Positions 1 to 14,960 of a DNA stretch of 64,000 nt are shown here, piece after piece. Source of the DNA: Actinernus sp. WN-2022 (lineage: Eukaryota > Cnidaria > Anthozoa > Actiniaria > Actinernidae). Numbering within the stretch: the stretch's first letter is position 1; every line of letters starts with the position of its first letter. The notes below the pieces were generated by a model, which saw only the letters and a program-made list of their open reading frames with translations, did not search any database and was not told the origin of the DNA. The position numbers and the translations under genes are program-made. The stretch covers positions 16,014 to 80,013 of the forward strand of contig JAOWCC010000432.1 in the NCBI GenBank assembly GCA_030867875.1, read 5' to 3'.

Positions 1-1740
1 CAGGAATCAGGAATGACGAATCAGGAATGATGAATGATGATTCAGGAATGATGAATGATGAATCAGGAATCAGGAATGATGAATCAGGAATGATGAATGT
101 TGAATCAGGAATCAGGAATGATGAATCAGGAATAAGGAATGATGAATCAGGAATGATGAATGATGAATCAGGAATGATGAATCAGGAATGATGAATCAGG
201 AATCAGGTATCATGAATGATGAATCAGGAATCAGGAATGATGAATCAGGAATCAGGAATCAGGAATCAGGAATGATGAATCAGGAATCAGGAATAATGAA
301 TCAGGAATGATGAATGATGAATCAGAAATCAGGAATGATGAATCAGGAATCAGGAATGATGAATCAGGAATCAGGAATGATGAATCAGGAATGATGAATC
401 AGGCATGATGAATCAGGAATCAGGAATCAGGAATGATGAATCAGGAATCAGAATGATGAATCAGGAATCAGGAATGATGAATCAGGAATGAGGAATGATC
501 AATCAGGAATGATGAATCAGGAATCAGGAATGATGAATCAGGAATGATGAATGTTGAATCAGGAATCAGGAATGATGAATCAGGAATAAGGAATGATGAA
601 TCAGGAATGATGAATGATGAATCAGGAATGATGAATCAGGAATGATGAATCAGGAATCAGGTATCATGAATGATGAATCAGGAATCAGGAATGATGAATC
701 AGGAATCAGAATCAGGAATCAGGAATCAGCAATTATGAATCAGGAATCAGGAATAATGAATCAGGAATGATGAATGATGAATCAGAAATCAGGAATGATG
801 AATCAGGAATCAGGAATGATGTATCCGGAATCAGGAATGATGAATCAGGAATGATGAATCAGGCATGATGAATCAGGAATCAGGAATCAGGAATGATGAA
901 TCAGGAATCAGGAATGATGAATCAGGAATCAGGAATGATGAATCAGGAATGAGGAATGATCAATCAGGAATGATGAATGATGAATCAGGAATCAGGAATG
1001 ATGAATCAGGAATGATGAATGTTGAATCAGGAATCAGGAATGATGAATCAGGAATAAGGAATGATGAATCAGGAATGATGAATGATGAATCAGGAATGAT
1101 GAATCAGGAATGATGAATGATGAATCAGGAATGATGAATGATGAATCAGGAATCAGGAATGATGAATCAGGAATCAGGAATCAGGAATCAGGAATGATGA
1201 ATCAGGAATCAGGAATAATGAATCAGGAAGGTTGAATGATGTATCAGGAATCAGGAATGATGAATCAGGAAAGAGGAATGATGTATCCGGAATCAGGAAT
1301 GATGAATCAGGAATGATGAATCAGGCATGATGAATCAGGAATCAGGAATCAGGAATGATGAATCAGGAATCAGGAATCATGAATGATGAATCAGGAATCA
1401 GGAATGATGAATCAGGAATGATGAATGATGAATCAGGAATGATGAATCAGGCATGATGAATCAGGAATCAGGAATCAGGAATGATGAATCAGGAATCAGG
1501 AATGATGAATCAGGAATCAGGAATGATGAATCAGGAATGAGGAATGATCAATCAGGAATGATGAATGATGAATCAGGAATCAGCAATGATGAATCAGGAT
1601 TCAGGAATGATGAATCAGGAATGATGAATGATGAATCAGGAATAAGGAATGATGAATCAGGAATCAGGAATGATGAATCAGGAATCAGGAATGATGAATC
1701 AGGAATGATGAATCAGGAATGATGAATCAGGAATGATGAA
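1..1740 (+). repeat. Left-edge copy of the 1.74-kb higher-order block
   Basis: Rare heptamer variants recur in the same order at an offset of about 6,897 bp. The GACG variant is at 15 and 6,912, the GTTGAATC variant at 99 and 6,996, and GGTATCATG at 206 and 7,103. The offset then drifts to roughly 6,905-6,930 through small insertions and deletions (for example one missing G near 450). This is a third, more diverged copy of the block that is tandemly duplicated at 7,085-10,570. Confidence 0.8.
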
Positions 1741-3700
1741 TCAGGTATCATGAATCAGGAATCAGGAATGATGAATCAGGAATCAGGAATGATGAATCAG
1801 GAATGATGAATGATGTATCAGGAATCAGGAATGATGAATTAGGAAAGAGGAATGATGAATCAGGAATCAGGAATGGTGAATCATGAATCAGGAATGATGA
1901 ATCAGGAATCAGGAATGATGAATCAGGAATCAGGAATGATGAATCAGGAATCATGAATGATGAATCAGGAATCAGGAATGATGAATCAGGAATCAGGAAT
2001 CAGGAATGATGAGTCAGGAATGATGAATGATGAATCAGGAATGATGAATGATGAATCAGAAATGATGAATCAGGAATCAGGAATGATGAATCAGGAATGA
2101 TGAATCAGGAATGATGAATCAGGAATCAGTTATCAGGAATGATGAATCAGGAATCAGGAATCAGGAATCAGGAATGATGAATCAGGAATCAGGAATGATG
2201 AATCAGGAATGATGAATGATGAATCAGGAATGATGAATGATGAATCAGGAATCCGGAATGATGAATCAGGAATAAGGAATGATGAATCAGGAATGATGAA
2301 TGATGAATCAGGAATCAGGAATCAGGAATAAGGAATGATGAATCAGGAATGATGAATGATGAATCAGGAATGATGAATCAGGAATGATGAATCAGGAATC
2401 AGTTATCAGGAATGATGAATCAGGAATCAGGAATCAGGAATCAGGAATGATGAATCAGGAATCAGGAATGATGAATCAGGAATGATGAATGATGAATCAG
2501 GAATGATGAATGATGAATCAGGAATCCGGAATGATGAATCAGGTATGATGAATGATGAATCAGGAATCCGGAATGATGAATCAGGAATAAGGAATGATGA
2601 ATCAGGAATGATGAATGATGAATCAGGAATGATGAATGATGAATCAGGAATGATGAATGATGAATCAGGAATGACGAATCAGGAATCAGTATAAGGAATG
2701 ATGAATGATGAATCAGGAATGATGAATCAGGCATGATGAATCAGGAATCAGGAATCAGGAATGATGAATCAGGAATCAGGAATGATGAATCAGGAATGAG
2801 GAATGATCAATCAGGAATGATGAATCAGGAATGATGAATGATGTATCAGGAATCAGGAATGATGAATCAGGAAAGAGGAATGATGAATCAGGAATCAGGA
2901 ATGGTGAATCATGAATCAGGAATGATGAATCAGGAATCAGGAATGGTGAATCATGAATCAGGAATGATGAATCAGGAATCAGAATGATGAATCAGGAATC
3001 AGGAATGATGAATCAGGAATCAGGAATGATGAATCAGGAATCAGGAATGATGAATCAGGAATCATGAATGATGAATCAGGAATCAGGAATGATGAATCAG
3101 GAATCAGGAATCAGGAATGATGAGTCAGGAATGATGAATGATGAATCAGGAATGATGAATGATGAATCAGAAATGATGAATCAGGAATCAGGAATGATGA
3201 ATCAGGAATGATGAATGATGAATCAGGAATGATGATTCAGGAATGATGAATCAGGAATCAGGAATGATGAATCAGGAATCAGGAATCAGGAATGATGAAT
3301 CAGGAATGATGAATGTTGAATCAGGAATCAGGAATGATGAATCAGGAATCAGGAATGATGAATCAGGAATGATGAATGATGAATCAGGAATGATGAATCA
3401 GGAATGAGGAATGATGAATCAGGAATGAGGAGTGATCAATCAGGAATCAGGAATGATGAATCAGGAATGAGGAATGATGAATCAGGAATGAGGAATGATC
3501 AATCAGGAATGATGAATGATGAATTAGGAATCAGGAATGATGAATCAGGAATCAGGAATGATGAATCAGGAATGATGAATCAGGAATCAGGAATGATGAA
3601 TCAGGAATCAGGAATGATGAATCAGGAATGATGAATGATGTATCAGGAATCAGGAATGATGAATCAGGAAAGAGGAATGATGAATCAGGAATCAGGAATG
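1200..3700 (+). repeat. 2.9-kb-offset duplicated block, copy 1
   Basis: The block is repeated at about 4,100-6,560. The GGAAGGTT variant is at 1,226 and 4,122 (offset 2,896), and the following landmark string at 1,453 recurs at 4,349 with the same offset. The offset falls to 2,861 near 2,482/5,343 and 2,855 near 3,404/6,259, so units have been gained or lost since copying. Part of it (about 1,450-2,730) has a third relative at about 10,120-11,370. Confidence 0.8.
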
Positions 3701-4099
3701 GTGAATCATGAATCAGGAATGATGAATCAGAAATCAGGAATGATGAATCAGGAATCAGGAATGATGTATCCGGAATCAGGAATGATGAATCAGGAATGAT
3801 GAATCAGGCATGATGAATCAGGAATCAGGAATGATGAATCAGGAATGAGGAATGATCAATCAGGAATGATGAATGATGAATCAGGAATCAGGAATGATGA
3901 ATCAGGAATGATGAATGTTGAATCAGGAATCAGGAATGATGAATCAGGAATAAGGAATGATGAATCAGGAATGATGAATGATGAATCAGGAATGATGAAT
4001 CAGGAATGATGAATGATGAATCAGGAATGATGAATGATGAATCAGGAATCAGGAATGATGAATCAGGAATCAGGAATCAGGAATCAGGAATGATGAATC

Positions 4100-6560
4100 A
4101 GGAATCAGGAATAATGAATCAGGAAGGTTGAATGATGTATCAGGAATCAGGAATGATGAATCAGGAAAGAGGAATGATGTATCCGGAATCAGGAATGATG
4201 AATCAGGAATGATGAATCAGGCATGATGAATCAGGAATCAGGAATCAGGAATGATGAATCAGGAATCAGGAATCATGAATGATGAATCAGGAATCAGGAA
4301 TGATGAATCAGGAATGATGAATGATGAATCAGGAATGATGAATCAGGCATGATGAATCAGGAATCAGGAATCAGGAATGATGAATCAGGAATCAGGAATG
4401 ATGAATCAGGAATCAGGAATGATGAATCAGGAATCAGGAATGATCAATCAGGAATGATGAATGATGAATCAGGAATCAGCAATGATGAATCAGGATTCAG
4501 GAATGATGAATCAGGAATGATGAATGATGAATCAGGAATAAGGAATGATGAATCAGGAATCAGGAATGATGAATCAGGAATCAGGAATGATGAATCAGGA
4601 ATGATGAATCAGGAATGATGAATCAGGAATGATGAATCAGGTATCATGAATCAGGAATCAGGAATGATGAATCAGGAATCAGGAATGATGAATCAGGAAT
4701 GATGAATGATGTATCAGGAATCAGGAATGATGAATCAGGAAAGAGGAATGATGAATCAGGAATCAGGAATGGTGAATCATGAATCAGGAATGATGAATCA
4801 GGAATCAGGAATGATGAATCAGGAATCAGGAATGATGAATCAGGAATCATGAATGATGAATCAGGAATCAGGAATGATGAATCAGGAATCAGGAATCAGG
4901 AATGATGAGTCAGGAATGATGAATGATGAATCAGGAATGATGAATGATGAATCAGAAATGATGAATCAGGAATCAGGAATGATGAATCAGGAATGGTGAA
5001 TGATGAATCAGGAATGATGATTCAGGAATGATGAATCAGGAATCAGGAATGATGAATCAGGAATCAGGAATCAGGATTGATGAATCAGGAATGATGAATG
5101 TTGAATCAGGAATCAGGAATGATGAATCAGGAATAAGGAATGATGAATCAGGAATGATGAATGATGAATCAGGAATCAGGAATCAGGAATAAGGAATGAT
5201 GAATCAGGAATGATGAATGATGAATCAGGAATGATGAATCAGGAATGATGAATCAGGAATCAGTTATCAGGAATGATGAATCAGGAATCAGGAATCAGGA
5301 ATCAGGAATGATGAATCAGGAATCAGGAATGATGAATCAGGAATGATGAATGATGAATCAGGAATGATGAATGATGAATCAGGAATCCGGAATGATGAAT
5401 CAGGAATGATGAATGATGAATCAGGAATCCGGAATGATGAATCAGGAATAAGGAATGATGAATCAGGAATGATGAATGATGAATCAGGAATGATGAATGA
5501 TGAATCAGGAATGATGAATGATGAATCAGGAATGACGAATCAGGAATCAGTATAAGGAATGATGAATCAGGAATGATGAATCAGGCATGATGAATCAGGA
5601 ATCAGGAATCAGGAATGATGAATCAGGAATCAGGAATGATGAATCAGGAATGAGGAATGATCAATCAGGAATGATGAATCAGGAATGATGAATGATGTAT
5701 CAGGAATCAGGAATGATGAATCAGGAAAGAGGAATGATGAATCAGGAATCAGGAATGGTGAATCATGAATCAGGAATGATGAATCAGGAATCAGGAATGG
5801 TGAATCATGAATCAGGAATGATGAATCAGGAATCAGGAATGATGAATCAGGAATCAGGAATGATGAATCAGGAATCAGGAATGATGAATCAGGAATCAGG
5901 AATGATGAATCAGGAATCATGAATGATGAATCAGGAATCAGGAATGATGAATCAGGAATCAGGAATCAGGAATGATGAGTCAGGAATGATGAATGATGAA
6001 TCAGGAATGATGAATGATGAATCAGAAATGATGAATCAGGAATCAGGAATGATGAATCAGGAATGATGAATGATGAATCAGGAATGATGATTCAGGAATG
6101 ATGAATCAGGAATCAGGAATGATGAATCAGGAATCAGGAATCAGGAATGATGAATCAGGAATGATGAATGTTGAATCAGGAATCAGGAATGATGAATCAG
6201 GAATCAGGAATGATGAATCAGGAATGATGAATGATGAATCAGGAATGATGAATCAGGAATGAGGAATGATGAATCAGGAATGAGGAGTGATCAATCAGGA
6301 ATCAGGAATGATGAATCAGGAATGAGGAATGATGAATCAGGAATGAGGAATGATCAATCAGGAATGATGAATGATGAATTAGGAATCAGGAATGATGAAT
6401 CAGGAATCAGGAATGATGAATCAGGAATGATGAATCAGGAATCAGGAATGATGAATCAGGAATCAGGAATGATGAATCAGGAATGATGAATCAGGAATGA
6501 TGAATGATGTATCAGGAATCAGGAATGATGAATCAGGAAAGAGGAATGATGAATCAGGAA
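4100..6560 (+). repeat. 2.9-kb-offset duplicated block, copy 2
   Basis: This is the partner of the block at 1,200-3,700, with the same order of rare variants: GGAAGGTT at 4,122, the GGTATCATG site near 4,640, AATCCGG units near 5,390 and 5,430, and the GACGAATC/CAGTATAAGG pair near 5,535. It differs by several unit-sized indels and a few substitutions. Confidence 0.8.
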
Positions 6561-7084
6561 TCAGGAATGGTGAATCATGAATCAGGAATGATGAATCAGG
6601 AATCAGGAATGATGAATCAGGAATCAGGAATGATGAATCAGGAATCATGAATGATGAATCAGGAATCAGGAATGATGAATCATGAATCAGGAATCAGGAA
6701 TGATGAGTCAGGAATGATGAATGATGAATCAGGAATGATGAATGATGAATCAGGAATGATGAATCAGGAATCTGGAATGATGAATCAGGAATGATGAATG
6801 ATGAATCAGGAATGATGAATCAGGAATGATGAATCAGGAATCAGGAATCAGGAATGATGAATCAGGAATCAGGAATCAGGAATCAGGAATGATGAATCAG
6901 GAATGATGAATGACGAATCAGGAATGATGAATGATGATTCAGGAATGATGAATGATGAATCAGGAATCAGGAATGATGAATCAGGAATGATGAATGTTGA
7001 ATCAGGAATCAGGAATGATGAATCAGGAATAAGGAATGATGAATCAGGAATGATGAATGATGAATCAGGAATGATGAATCAGGA

Positions 7085-8827
7085 ATGATGAATCAGGAAT
7101 CAGGTATCATGAATGATGAATCAGGAATCAGGAATGATGAATCAGGAATCAGGAATCAGGAATCAGGAATCAGGAATGATGAATCAGGAATCAGGAATAA
7201 TGAATCAGGAATGATGAATGATGAATCAGAAATCAGGAATGATGAATCAGGAATCAGGAATGATGAATCAGGAATCAGGAATGATGAATCAGGAATGATG
7301 AATCAGGCATGATGAATCAGGAATCAGGAATCAGGAATGATGAATCAGGAATCAGGAATGATGAATCAGGAATCAGGAATGATGAATCAGGAATGAGGAA
7401 TGATCAATCAGGAATGATGAATGATGAATCAGGAATCAGGAATGATGAATCAGGAATGATGAATGTTGAATCAGGAATCAGGAATGATGAATCAGGAATA
7501 AGGAATGATGAATCAGGAATGATGAATGATGAATCAGGAATGATGAATCAGGAATGATGAATCAGGAATCAGGTATCATGAATGATGAATCAGGAATCAG
7601 GAATAATGAATCAGGAATCAGGAATCAGGAATCAGCAATTATGAATCAGGAATCAGGAATAATGAATCAGGAATGATGAATGATGAATCAGAAATCAGGA
7701 ATGATGAATCAGGAATCAGGAATGATGTATCCGGAATCAGGAATGATGAATCAGGAATGATGAATCAGGCATGATGAATCAGGAATCAGGAATCAGGAAT
7801 GATGAATCAGGAATCAGGAATGATGAATCAGGAATCAGGAATGATGAATCAGGAATGAGGAATGATCAATCAGGAATGATGAATGATGAATCAGGAATCA
7901 GGAATGATGAATCAGGAATGATGAATGTTGAATCAGGAATCAGGAATGATGAATCAGGAATAAGGAATGATGAATCAGGAATGATGAATGATGAATCAGG
8001 AATGATGAATGATGAATCAGGAATGATGAATCAGGAATGATGAATGATGAATCAGGAATGATGAATGATGAATCAGGAATCAGGAATGATGAATCAGGAA
8101 TCAGGAATCAGGAATCAGGAATGATGAATCAGGAATCAGGAATAATGAATCAGGAAGGTTGAATGATGTATCAAGAATCAGGAATGATGAATCAGGAAAG
8201 AGGAATGATGTATCCGGAATCAGGAATGATGAATCAGGAATGATGAATCAGGCATGATGAATCAGGAATCAGGAATCAGGAATGATGAATCAGGAATCAG
8301 GAATCATGAATGATGAATCAGGAATCAGGAATGATGAATCAGGAATGATGAATGATGAATCAGGAATGATGAATCAGGCATGATGAATCAGGAATCAGGA
8401 ATCAGGAATGATGAATCAGGAATCAGGAATGATGAATCAGGAATCAGGAATGATGAATCAGGAATGAGGAATGATGAATCAGGAATGATGAATGATGAAT
8501 CAGGAATCAGCAATGATGAATCAGGATTCAGGAATGATGAATCAGGAATGATGAATGATGAATCAGGAATAAGGAATGATGAATCAGGAATCAGGAATGA
8601 TGAATCAGGAATCAGGAATGATGAATCAGGAATGATGAATGATGAATCAGGAATGATGAATCAGGAATGATGAATCAGGAATGATGAATCAGGTATCATG
8701 AATCAGGAATCAGGAATGATGAATCAGGAATCAGGAATGATGAATCAGGAATGATGAATGATGTATCAGGAATCAGGAATGATGAATCAGGAATGATGAA
8801 TGATGAATCAGGAATGATGAATCAGGA
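7085..8827 (+). repeat. 1,743-bp tandem duplication, copy 1
   Basis: This is one half of a near-perfect tandem duplication with a period of 1,743 bp, exactly 249 heptamers. Landmarks at 7,085, 7,309, 7,771 and 8,380 recur at 8,828, 9,052, 9,514 and 10,123. A shared private variant, GTATCAAGAATC following GGAAGGTT (8,153 and 9,896), is absent from older relatives near 1,226 and 4,122, which read GTATCAGGAATC. This points to recent unequal exchange or a similar local duplication. Confidence 0.92.
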
Positions 8828-10570
8828 ATGATGAATCAGGAATCAGGTATCATGAATGATGAATCAGGAATCAGGAATGATGAATCAGGAATCAGGAATC
8901 AGGAATCAGGAATCAGGAATGATGAATCAGGAATCAGGAATAATGAATCAGGAATGATGAATGATGAATCAGAAATCAGGAATGATGAATCAGGAATCAG
9001 GAATGATGAATCAGGAATCAGGAATGATGAATCAGGAATGATGAATCAGGCATGATGAATCAGGAATCAGGAATCAGGAATGATGAATCAGGAATCAGGA
9101 ATGATGAATCAGGAATCAGGAATGATGAATCAGGAATGAGGAATGATCAATCAGGAATGATGAATGATGAATCAGGAATCAGGAATGATGAATCAGGAAT
9201 GATGAATGTTGAATCAGGAATCAGGAATGATGAATCAGGAATAAGGAATGATGAATCAGGAATGATGAATGATGAATCAGGAATGATGAATCAGGAATGA
9301 TGAATCAGGAATCAGGTATCATGAATGATGAATCAGGAATCAGGAATAATGAATCAGGAATCAGGAATCAGGAATCAGCAATTATGAATCAGGAATCAGG
9401 AATAATGAATCAGGAATGATGAATGATGAATCAGAAATCAGGAATGATGAATCAGGAATCAGGAATGATGTATCCGGAATCAGGAATGATGAATCAGGAA
9501 TGATGAATCAGGCATGATGAATCAGGAATCAGGAATCAGGAATGATGAATCAGGAATCAGGAATGATGAATCAGGAATCAGGAATGATGAATCAGGAATG
9601 AGGAATGATCAATCAGGAATGATGAATGATGAATCAGGAATCAGGAATGATGAATCAGGAATGATGAATGTTGAATCAGGAATCAGGAATGATGAATCAG
9701 GAATAAGGAATGATGAATCAGGAATGATGAATGATGAATCAGGAATGATGAATGATGAATCAGGAATGATGAATCAGGAATGATGAATGATGAATCAGGA
9801 ATGATGAATGATGAATCAGGAATCAGGAATGATGAATCAGGAATCAGGAATCAGGAATCAGGAATGATGAATCAGGAATCAGGAATAATGAATCAGGAAG
9901 GTTGAATGATGTATCAAGAATCAGGAATGATGAATCAGGAAAGAGGAATGATGTATCCGGAATCAGGAATGATGAATCAGGAATGATGAATCAGGCATGA
10001 TGAATCAGGAATCAGGAATCAGGAATGATGAATCAGGAATCAGGAATCATGAATGATGAATCAGGAATCAGGAATGATGAATCAGGAATGATGAATGATG
10101 AATCAGGAATGATGAATCAGGCATGATGAATCAGGAATCAGGAATCAGGAATGATGAATCAGGAATCAGGAATGATGAATCAGGAATCAGGAATGATGAA
10201 TCAGGAATGAGGAATGATCAATCAGGAATGATGAATGATGAATCAGGAATCAGCAATGATGAATCAGGATTCAGGAATGATGAATCAGGAATGATGAATG
10301 ATGAATCAGGAATAAGGAATGATGAATCAGGAATCAGGAATGATGAATCAGGAATCAGGAATGATGAATCAGGAATCAGGAATGATGAATCAGGAATGAT
10401 GAATGATGAATCAGGAATGATGAATCAGGAATGATGAATCAGGAATGATGAATCAGGTATCATGAATCAGGAATCAGGAATGATGAATCAGGAATCAGGA
10501 ATGATGAATCAGGAATGATGAATGATGTATCAGGAATCAGGAATGATGAATCAGGAAAGAGGAATGATGA
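8828..10570 (+). repeat. 1,743-bp tandem duplication, copy 2
   Basis: This is the second half of the 249-heptamer duplication. Differences from copy 1 are few: the unit after AATGAGG near 10,215 reads GATCAATC where copy 1 (near 8,472) reads GATGAATC, and an extra 21-bp triplet of units lies near 10,370. The right end of the similarity is near 10,550, where this copy continues into GGAAAGAGG units and copy 1 does not. Confidence 0.9.
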
Positions 10571-11370
10571 ATCAGGAATCAGGAATGGTGAATCATGAAT
10601 CAGGAATGATGAATCAGGAATCAGGAATGATGAATCAGGAATCAGGAATGATGAATCAGGAATCATGAATGATGAATCAGGAATCAGGAATGATGAATCA
10701 GGAATCAGGAATCAGGAATGATGAGTCAGGAATGATGAATGATGAATCAGGAATGATGAATGATGAATCAGAAATGATGAATCAGGAATCAGGAATGATG
10801 AATCAGGAATGGTGAATGATGAATCAGGAATGATGATTCAGGAATGATGAATCAGGAATCAGGAATGATGAATCAGGAATCAGGAATCAGGAATGATGAA
10901 TCAGGAATAAGGAATGATGAATCAGGAATGATGAATTATGAATCAGGAATCAGGAATCAGGAATAAGGAATGATGAATCAGGAATGATGAATGATGAATC
11001 AGGAATGATGAATCAGGAATGATGAATCAGGAATCAGTTATCAGGAATGATGAATCAGGAATCAGGAATCAGGAATCAGGAATGATGAATCAGGAATCAG
11101 GAATGATGAATCAGGAATGATGAATGATGAATCAGGAATGATGAATGATGAATCAGGAATCCGGAATGATGAATCAGGAATGATGAATGATGAATCAGGA
11201 ATCCGGAATGATGAATCAGGAATAAGGAATGATGAATCAGGAATGATGAATGATGAATCAGGAATGATGAATGATGAATCAGGAATGATGAATGATGAAT
11301 CACGAATGACGAATCAGGAATCAGTATAAGGAATGATGAATGATGAATCAGGAATGATGAATCAGGCATG
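10123..11370 (+). repeat. Third relative of the 1.45-2.73 kb and 4.35-5.55 kb segments
   Basis: The order of rare variants follows the copies at 1,453-2,734 and 4,349-5,555: the GGTATCATG site, GGAAAGAGG, GGTGAATCATG, GATGAGTCAGG, CAGTTATCAGG, two AATCCGG units and CAGTATAAGG. A private change, CACGAATGACG near 11,300, is shared with the partial copy near 12,070, linking these two neighbours. Confidence 0.72.
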
Positions 11371-12283
11371 ATGAATCAGGAATCAGGAATCAGGAATGAT
11401 GAATCAGGAATCAGGAATGATGAATCAGGAATCAGGAATGATGAATCAGGAATCAGGAATGATGAATCAGGAATCAGGAATGATGAATCAGGAATGATGA
11501 ATGATGAATCAGGAATGATGAATCAGGCATGATGAATCAGGAATCAGGAATCAGGAATGATGAATCAGGAATCAGGAATGATGAATCAGGAATCAGGAAT
11601 GATGAATCAGGAATGAGGAATGATCAATCAGGAATGATGAATGATGAATCAGGAATCAGCAATGATGAATCAGGATTCAGGAATGATGAATCAGGAATGA
11701 TGAATGATGAATCAGGAATCAGGAATGATGAATCAGGAATCAGGAACGATGAATCAGGAATCAGGAATGATGAATCAGGAATGATGAATGATGAATCAGG
11801 AATGATGAATCAGGAATGATGAATCAGGAATCAGGAATGATGAATCAGGAATCAGGAATGATGAATCAGGAATCAGGAATGATGAATCAGGAATGATGAA
11901 TGATGAATCAGGAATGATGAATCAGGAATGAGGAATGATGAATCAGGAATGAGGAGTGATCAATCAGGAATCCGGAATGATGAATCAGGAATAAGGAATG
12001 ATGAATCAGGAATGATGAATGATGAATCAGGAATGATGAATGATGAATCAGGAATGATGAATGATGAATCACGAATGACGAATCAGGAATCAGTATAAGG
12101 AATGATGAATGATGAATCAGGAATGATGAATCAGGCATGATGAATCAGGAATCAGGAATCAGGAATGATGAATCAGGAATCCTGAATGATGAATCAGGAA
12201 TCAGGAATGATGAATCAGGAATCAGGAATGATGAATCAGGAATGAGGAATGATCAATCAGGAATGATGAATCAGGAATGATGA

Positions 12284-14213
12284 ATGATGTATCAGGAATC
12301 AGGAATGATGAATCAGGAAAGAGGAATGATGAATCAGGAATCAGGAATGGTGAATCATGAATCAGGAATGATGAATCAGGAATCAGGAATGGTGAATCAT
12401 GGATCAGGAATGATGAATCAGGAATCAGGAATGATGAATCAGGAATCAGGAATGATGAATCAGGAATCAGGAATGATGAATCAGGAATCAGGAATGATGA
12501 ATCAGGAATCATGAATGATGAATCAGGAATCAGGAATGATGAATCAGGAATCAGGAATCAGGAATGATGAGTCAGGAATGATGAATGATGAATCAGGAAT
12601 GATGAATGATGAATCAGAAATGATGAATCAGGAATCAGGAATGATGAATCAGGAATGATGAATGATGAATCAGGAATGATGATTCAGGAATGATGAATCA
12701 GGAATCAGGAATGATGAATCAGGAATCAGGAATCAGGAATGATGAATCAGGAATGATGAATGTTGAATCAGGAATCAGGAATGATGAATCAGGAATAAGG
12801 AATGATGAATCAGGAATGATGAATCAGGAATCAGGTATCATGAATGATGAATCAGGAATCAGGAATAAGGAATGATGAATCAGGAATGATGAATGATGAA
12901 TCAGGAATGATGAATCAGGAATGATGAATCAGGAATCAGTTATCAGGAATGATGAATCAGGAATCAGGAATCAGGAATCAGGAATGATGAATCAGGAATC
13001 AGGAATGATGAATCAGGAATGATGAATGATGAATCAGGAATGATGAATGATGAATCAGGAATCCGGAATGATGAATCAGGAATAAGGAATGATGAATCAG
13101 GAATGATGAATGATGAATCAGGAATGATGAATGATGAATCAGGAATGATGAATGATGAATCAGGAATGACGAATCAGGAATCAGTATAAGGAATGATGAA
13201 TGATGAATCAGGAATCGGGAATGATGAATCAGGAATGATGATTCAGGAATGATGTATCAGGAATCAGGAATGATGAATCAGGAAAGAGGAATGATGAATC
13301 AGGAATCAGGAATGGTGAATCATGAATCAGGAATGATGAATCAGGAATCAGGAATGGTGAATCATGAATCAGGAATGATGAATCAGGAATCAGGAATGAT
13401 GAATCAGGAATCAGGAATGATGAATCAGGAATCAGGAATGATGAATCAGGAATCAGGAATGATGAATCAGGAATCATGAATGATGAATCAGGAATCAGGA
13501 ATGATGAATCAGGAATCAGGAATCAGGAATGATGAGTCAGGAATGATGAATGATGAATCAGGAATGATGAATGATGAATCAGAAATGATGAATCAGGAAT
13601 CAGGAATGATGAATCAGGAATGATGAATGATGAATCAGGAATGATGATTCAGGAATGATGAATCAGGAATCAGGAATGATGAATCAGGAATCAGGAATCA
13701 GGAATGATGAATCAGGAATGATGAATGTTGAATCAGGAATCAGGAATGATGAATCAGGAATAAGGAATGATGAATCAGGAATGATGAATCAGGAATCAGG
13801 TATCATGAATGATGAATCAGGAATCAGGAATCAGGAATAAGGAATGATGAATCAGGAATGATGAATGATGAATCAGGAATGATGAATCAGGAATGATGAA
13901 TCAGGAATCAGTTATCAGGAATGATGAATCAGGAATCAGGAATCAGGAATCAGGAATGATGAATCAGGAATCAGGAATGATGAATCAGGAATGATGAATG
14001 ATGAATCAGGAATGATGAATGATGAATCAGGAATCCGGAATGATGAATCAGGAATAAGGAATGATGAATCAGGAATGATGAATGATGAATCAGGAATGAT
14101 GAATGATGAATCAGGAATGATGAATGATGAATCAGGAATGACGAATCAGGAATCAGTATAAGGAATGATGAATGATGAATCAGGAATCGGGAATGATGAA
14201 TCAGGAATGATGA
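12284..14213 (+). repeat. 965-bp tandem duplication plus partial third copy
   Basis: The landmark strings at 12,284 and 12,690 recur at 13,249 and 13,655, both 965 bp away. By the GACGAATC/CAGTATAAGG landmark (13,168 and 14,140) the offset has grown by exactly one heptamer to 972, because the second copy carries one extra AATCAGG near 13,825. A partial third copy of the terminal part follows, with the same landmark at 14,468. Confidence 0.85.
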
Positions 14214-14699
14214 TTCAGGAATGATGAATCAGGAATCAGGAATGATGAATCAGGAATCAGGAATCAGGAATGATGAATCAGGAATGATGAATCAGGAATC
14301 AGGAATGATGAATCAGGAATGATGAATGATGAATCAGGAATGATGAATGATGAATCAGGAATCCGGAATGATGAATCAGGAATAAGGAATGATGAATCAG
14401 GAATGATGAATGATGAATCAGGAATGATGAATGATGAATCAGGAATGATGAATGATGAATCAGGAATGACGAATCAGGAATCAGTATAAGGAATGATGAA
14501 TGATGAATCAGGAATCGGGAATGATGAATCAGGAATCAGGAATGATGAATCAGGAATGATGAATGATGAATCAGGAATGATGAATGATGAATCAGGAATG
14601 ATGAATCAGGAATGATGAATCAGGAATCAGGAATCAGGAATGATGAATCAGGAATGATGAATGATGAATCAGGAATGATGAATCAGGAATGATGAATCA

Positions 14700-14945
14700 G
14701 GAATCAGGAATCAGGAGTGATTAATCAGGAATCAGGAATGATGAATCAGGAATCAGGAATGATGATTCAGAAATGAGGAATGATCATTCAGGAATGAGGA
14801 ATGATGAATCAGGAATGAGGAATGATGAATCAGGAATGAGGAATGATGAATCAGGAATCAGGAATGATGAATCAGGAATCAGGAATGATGAATCAGGAAT
14901 GATGAATCAGGAATCAGGAATGATGAATCAGGAATCAGGAATCAG
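14700..14945 (+). repeat. Duplicated segment paired with 16,138-16,385
   Basis: GGAGTGATTAATC at 14,714 recurs at 16,152 and the GATGATTCAG...ATGAGG...GATCATTC string near 14,763 recurs near 16,201, both with a 1,438-bp offset. Relatives of GGAGTGATTAATC also occur near 14,945 and 17,018. This irregular, junction-proximal third of the array carries its own variants and lacks the long clean duplications seen from 1 to 14.2 kb. Confidence 0.75.
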
Positions 14946-14960
14946 GAGTGATTAATCAGT

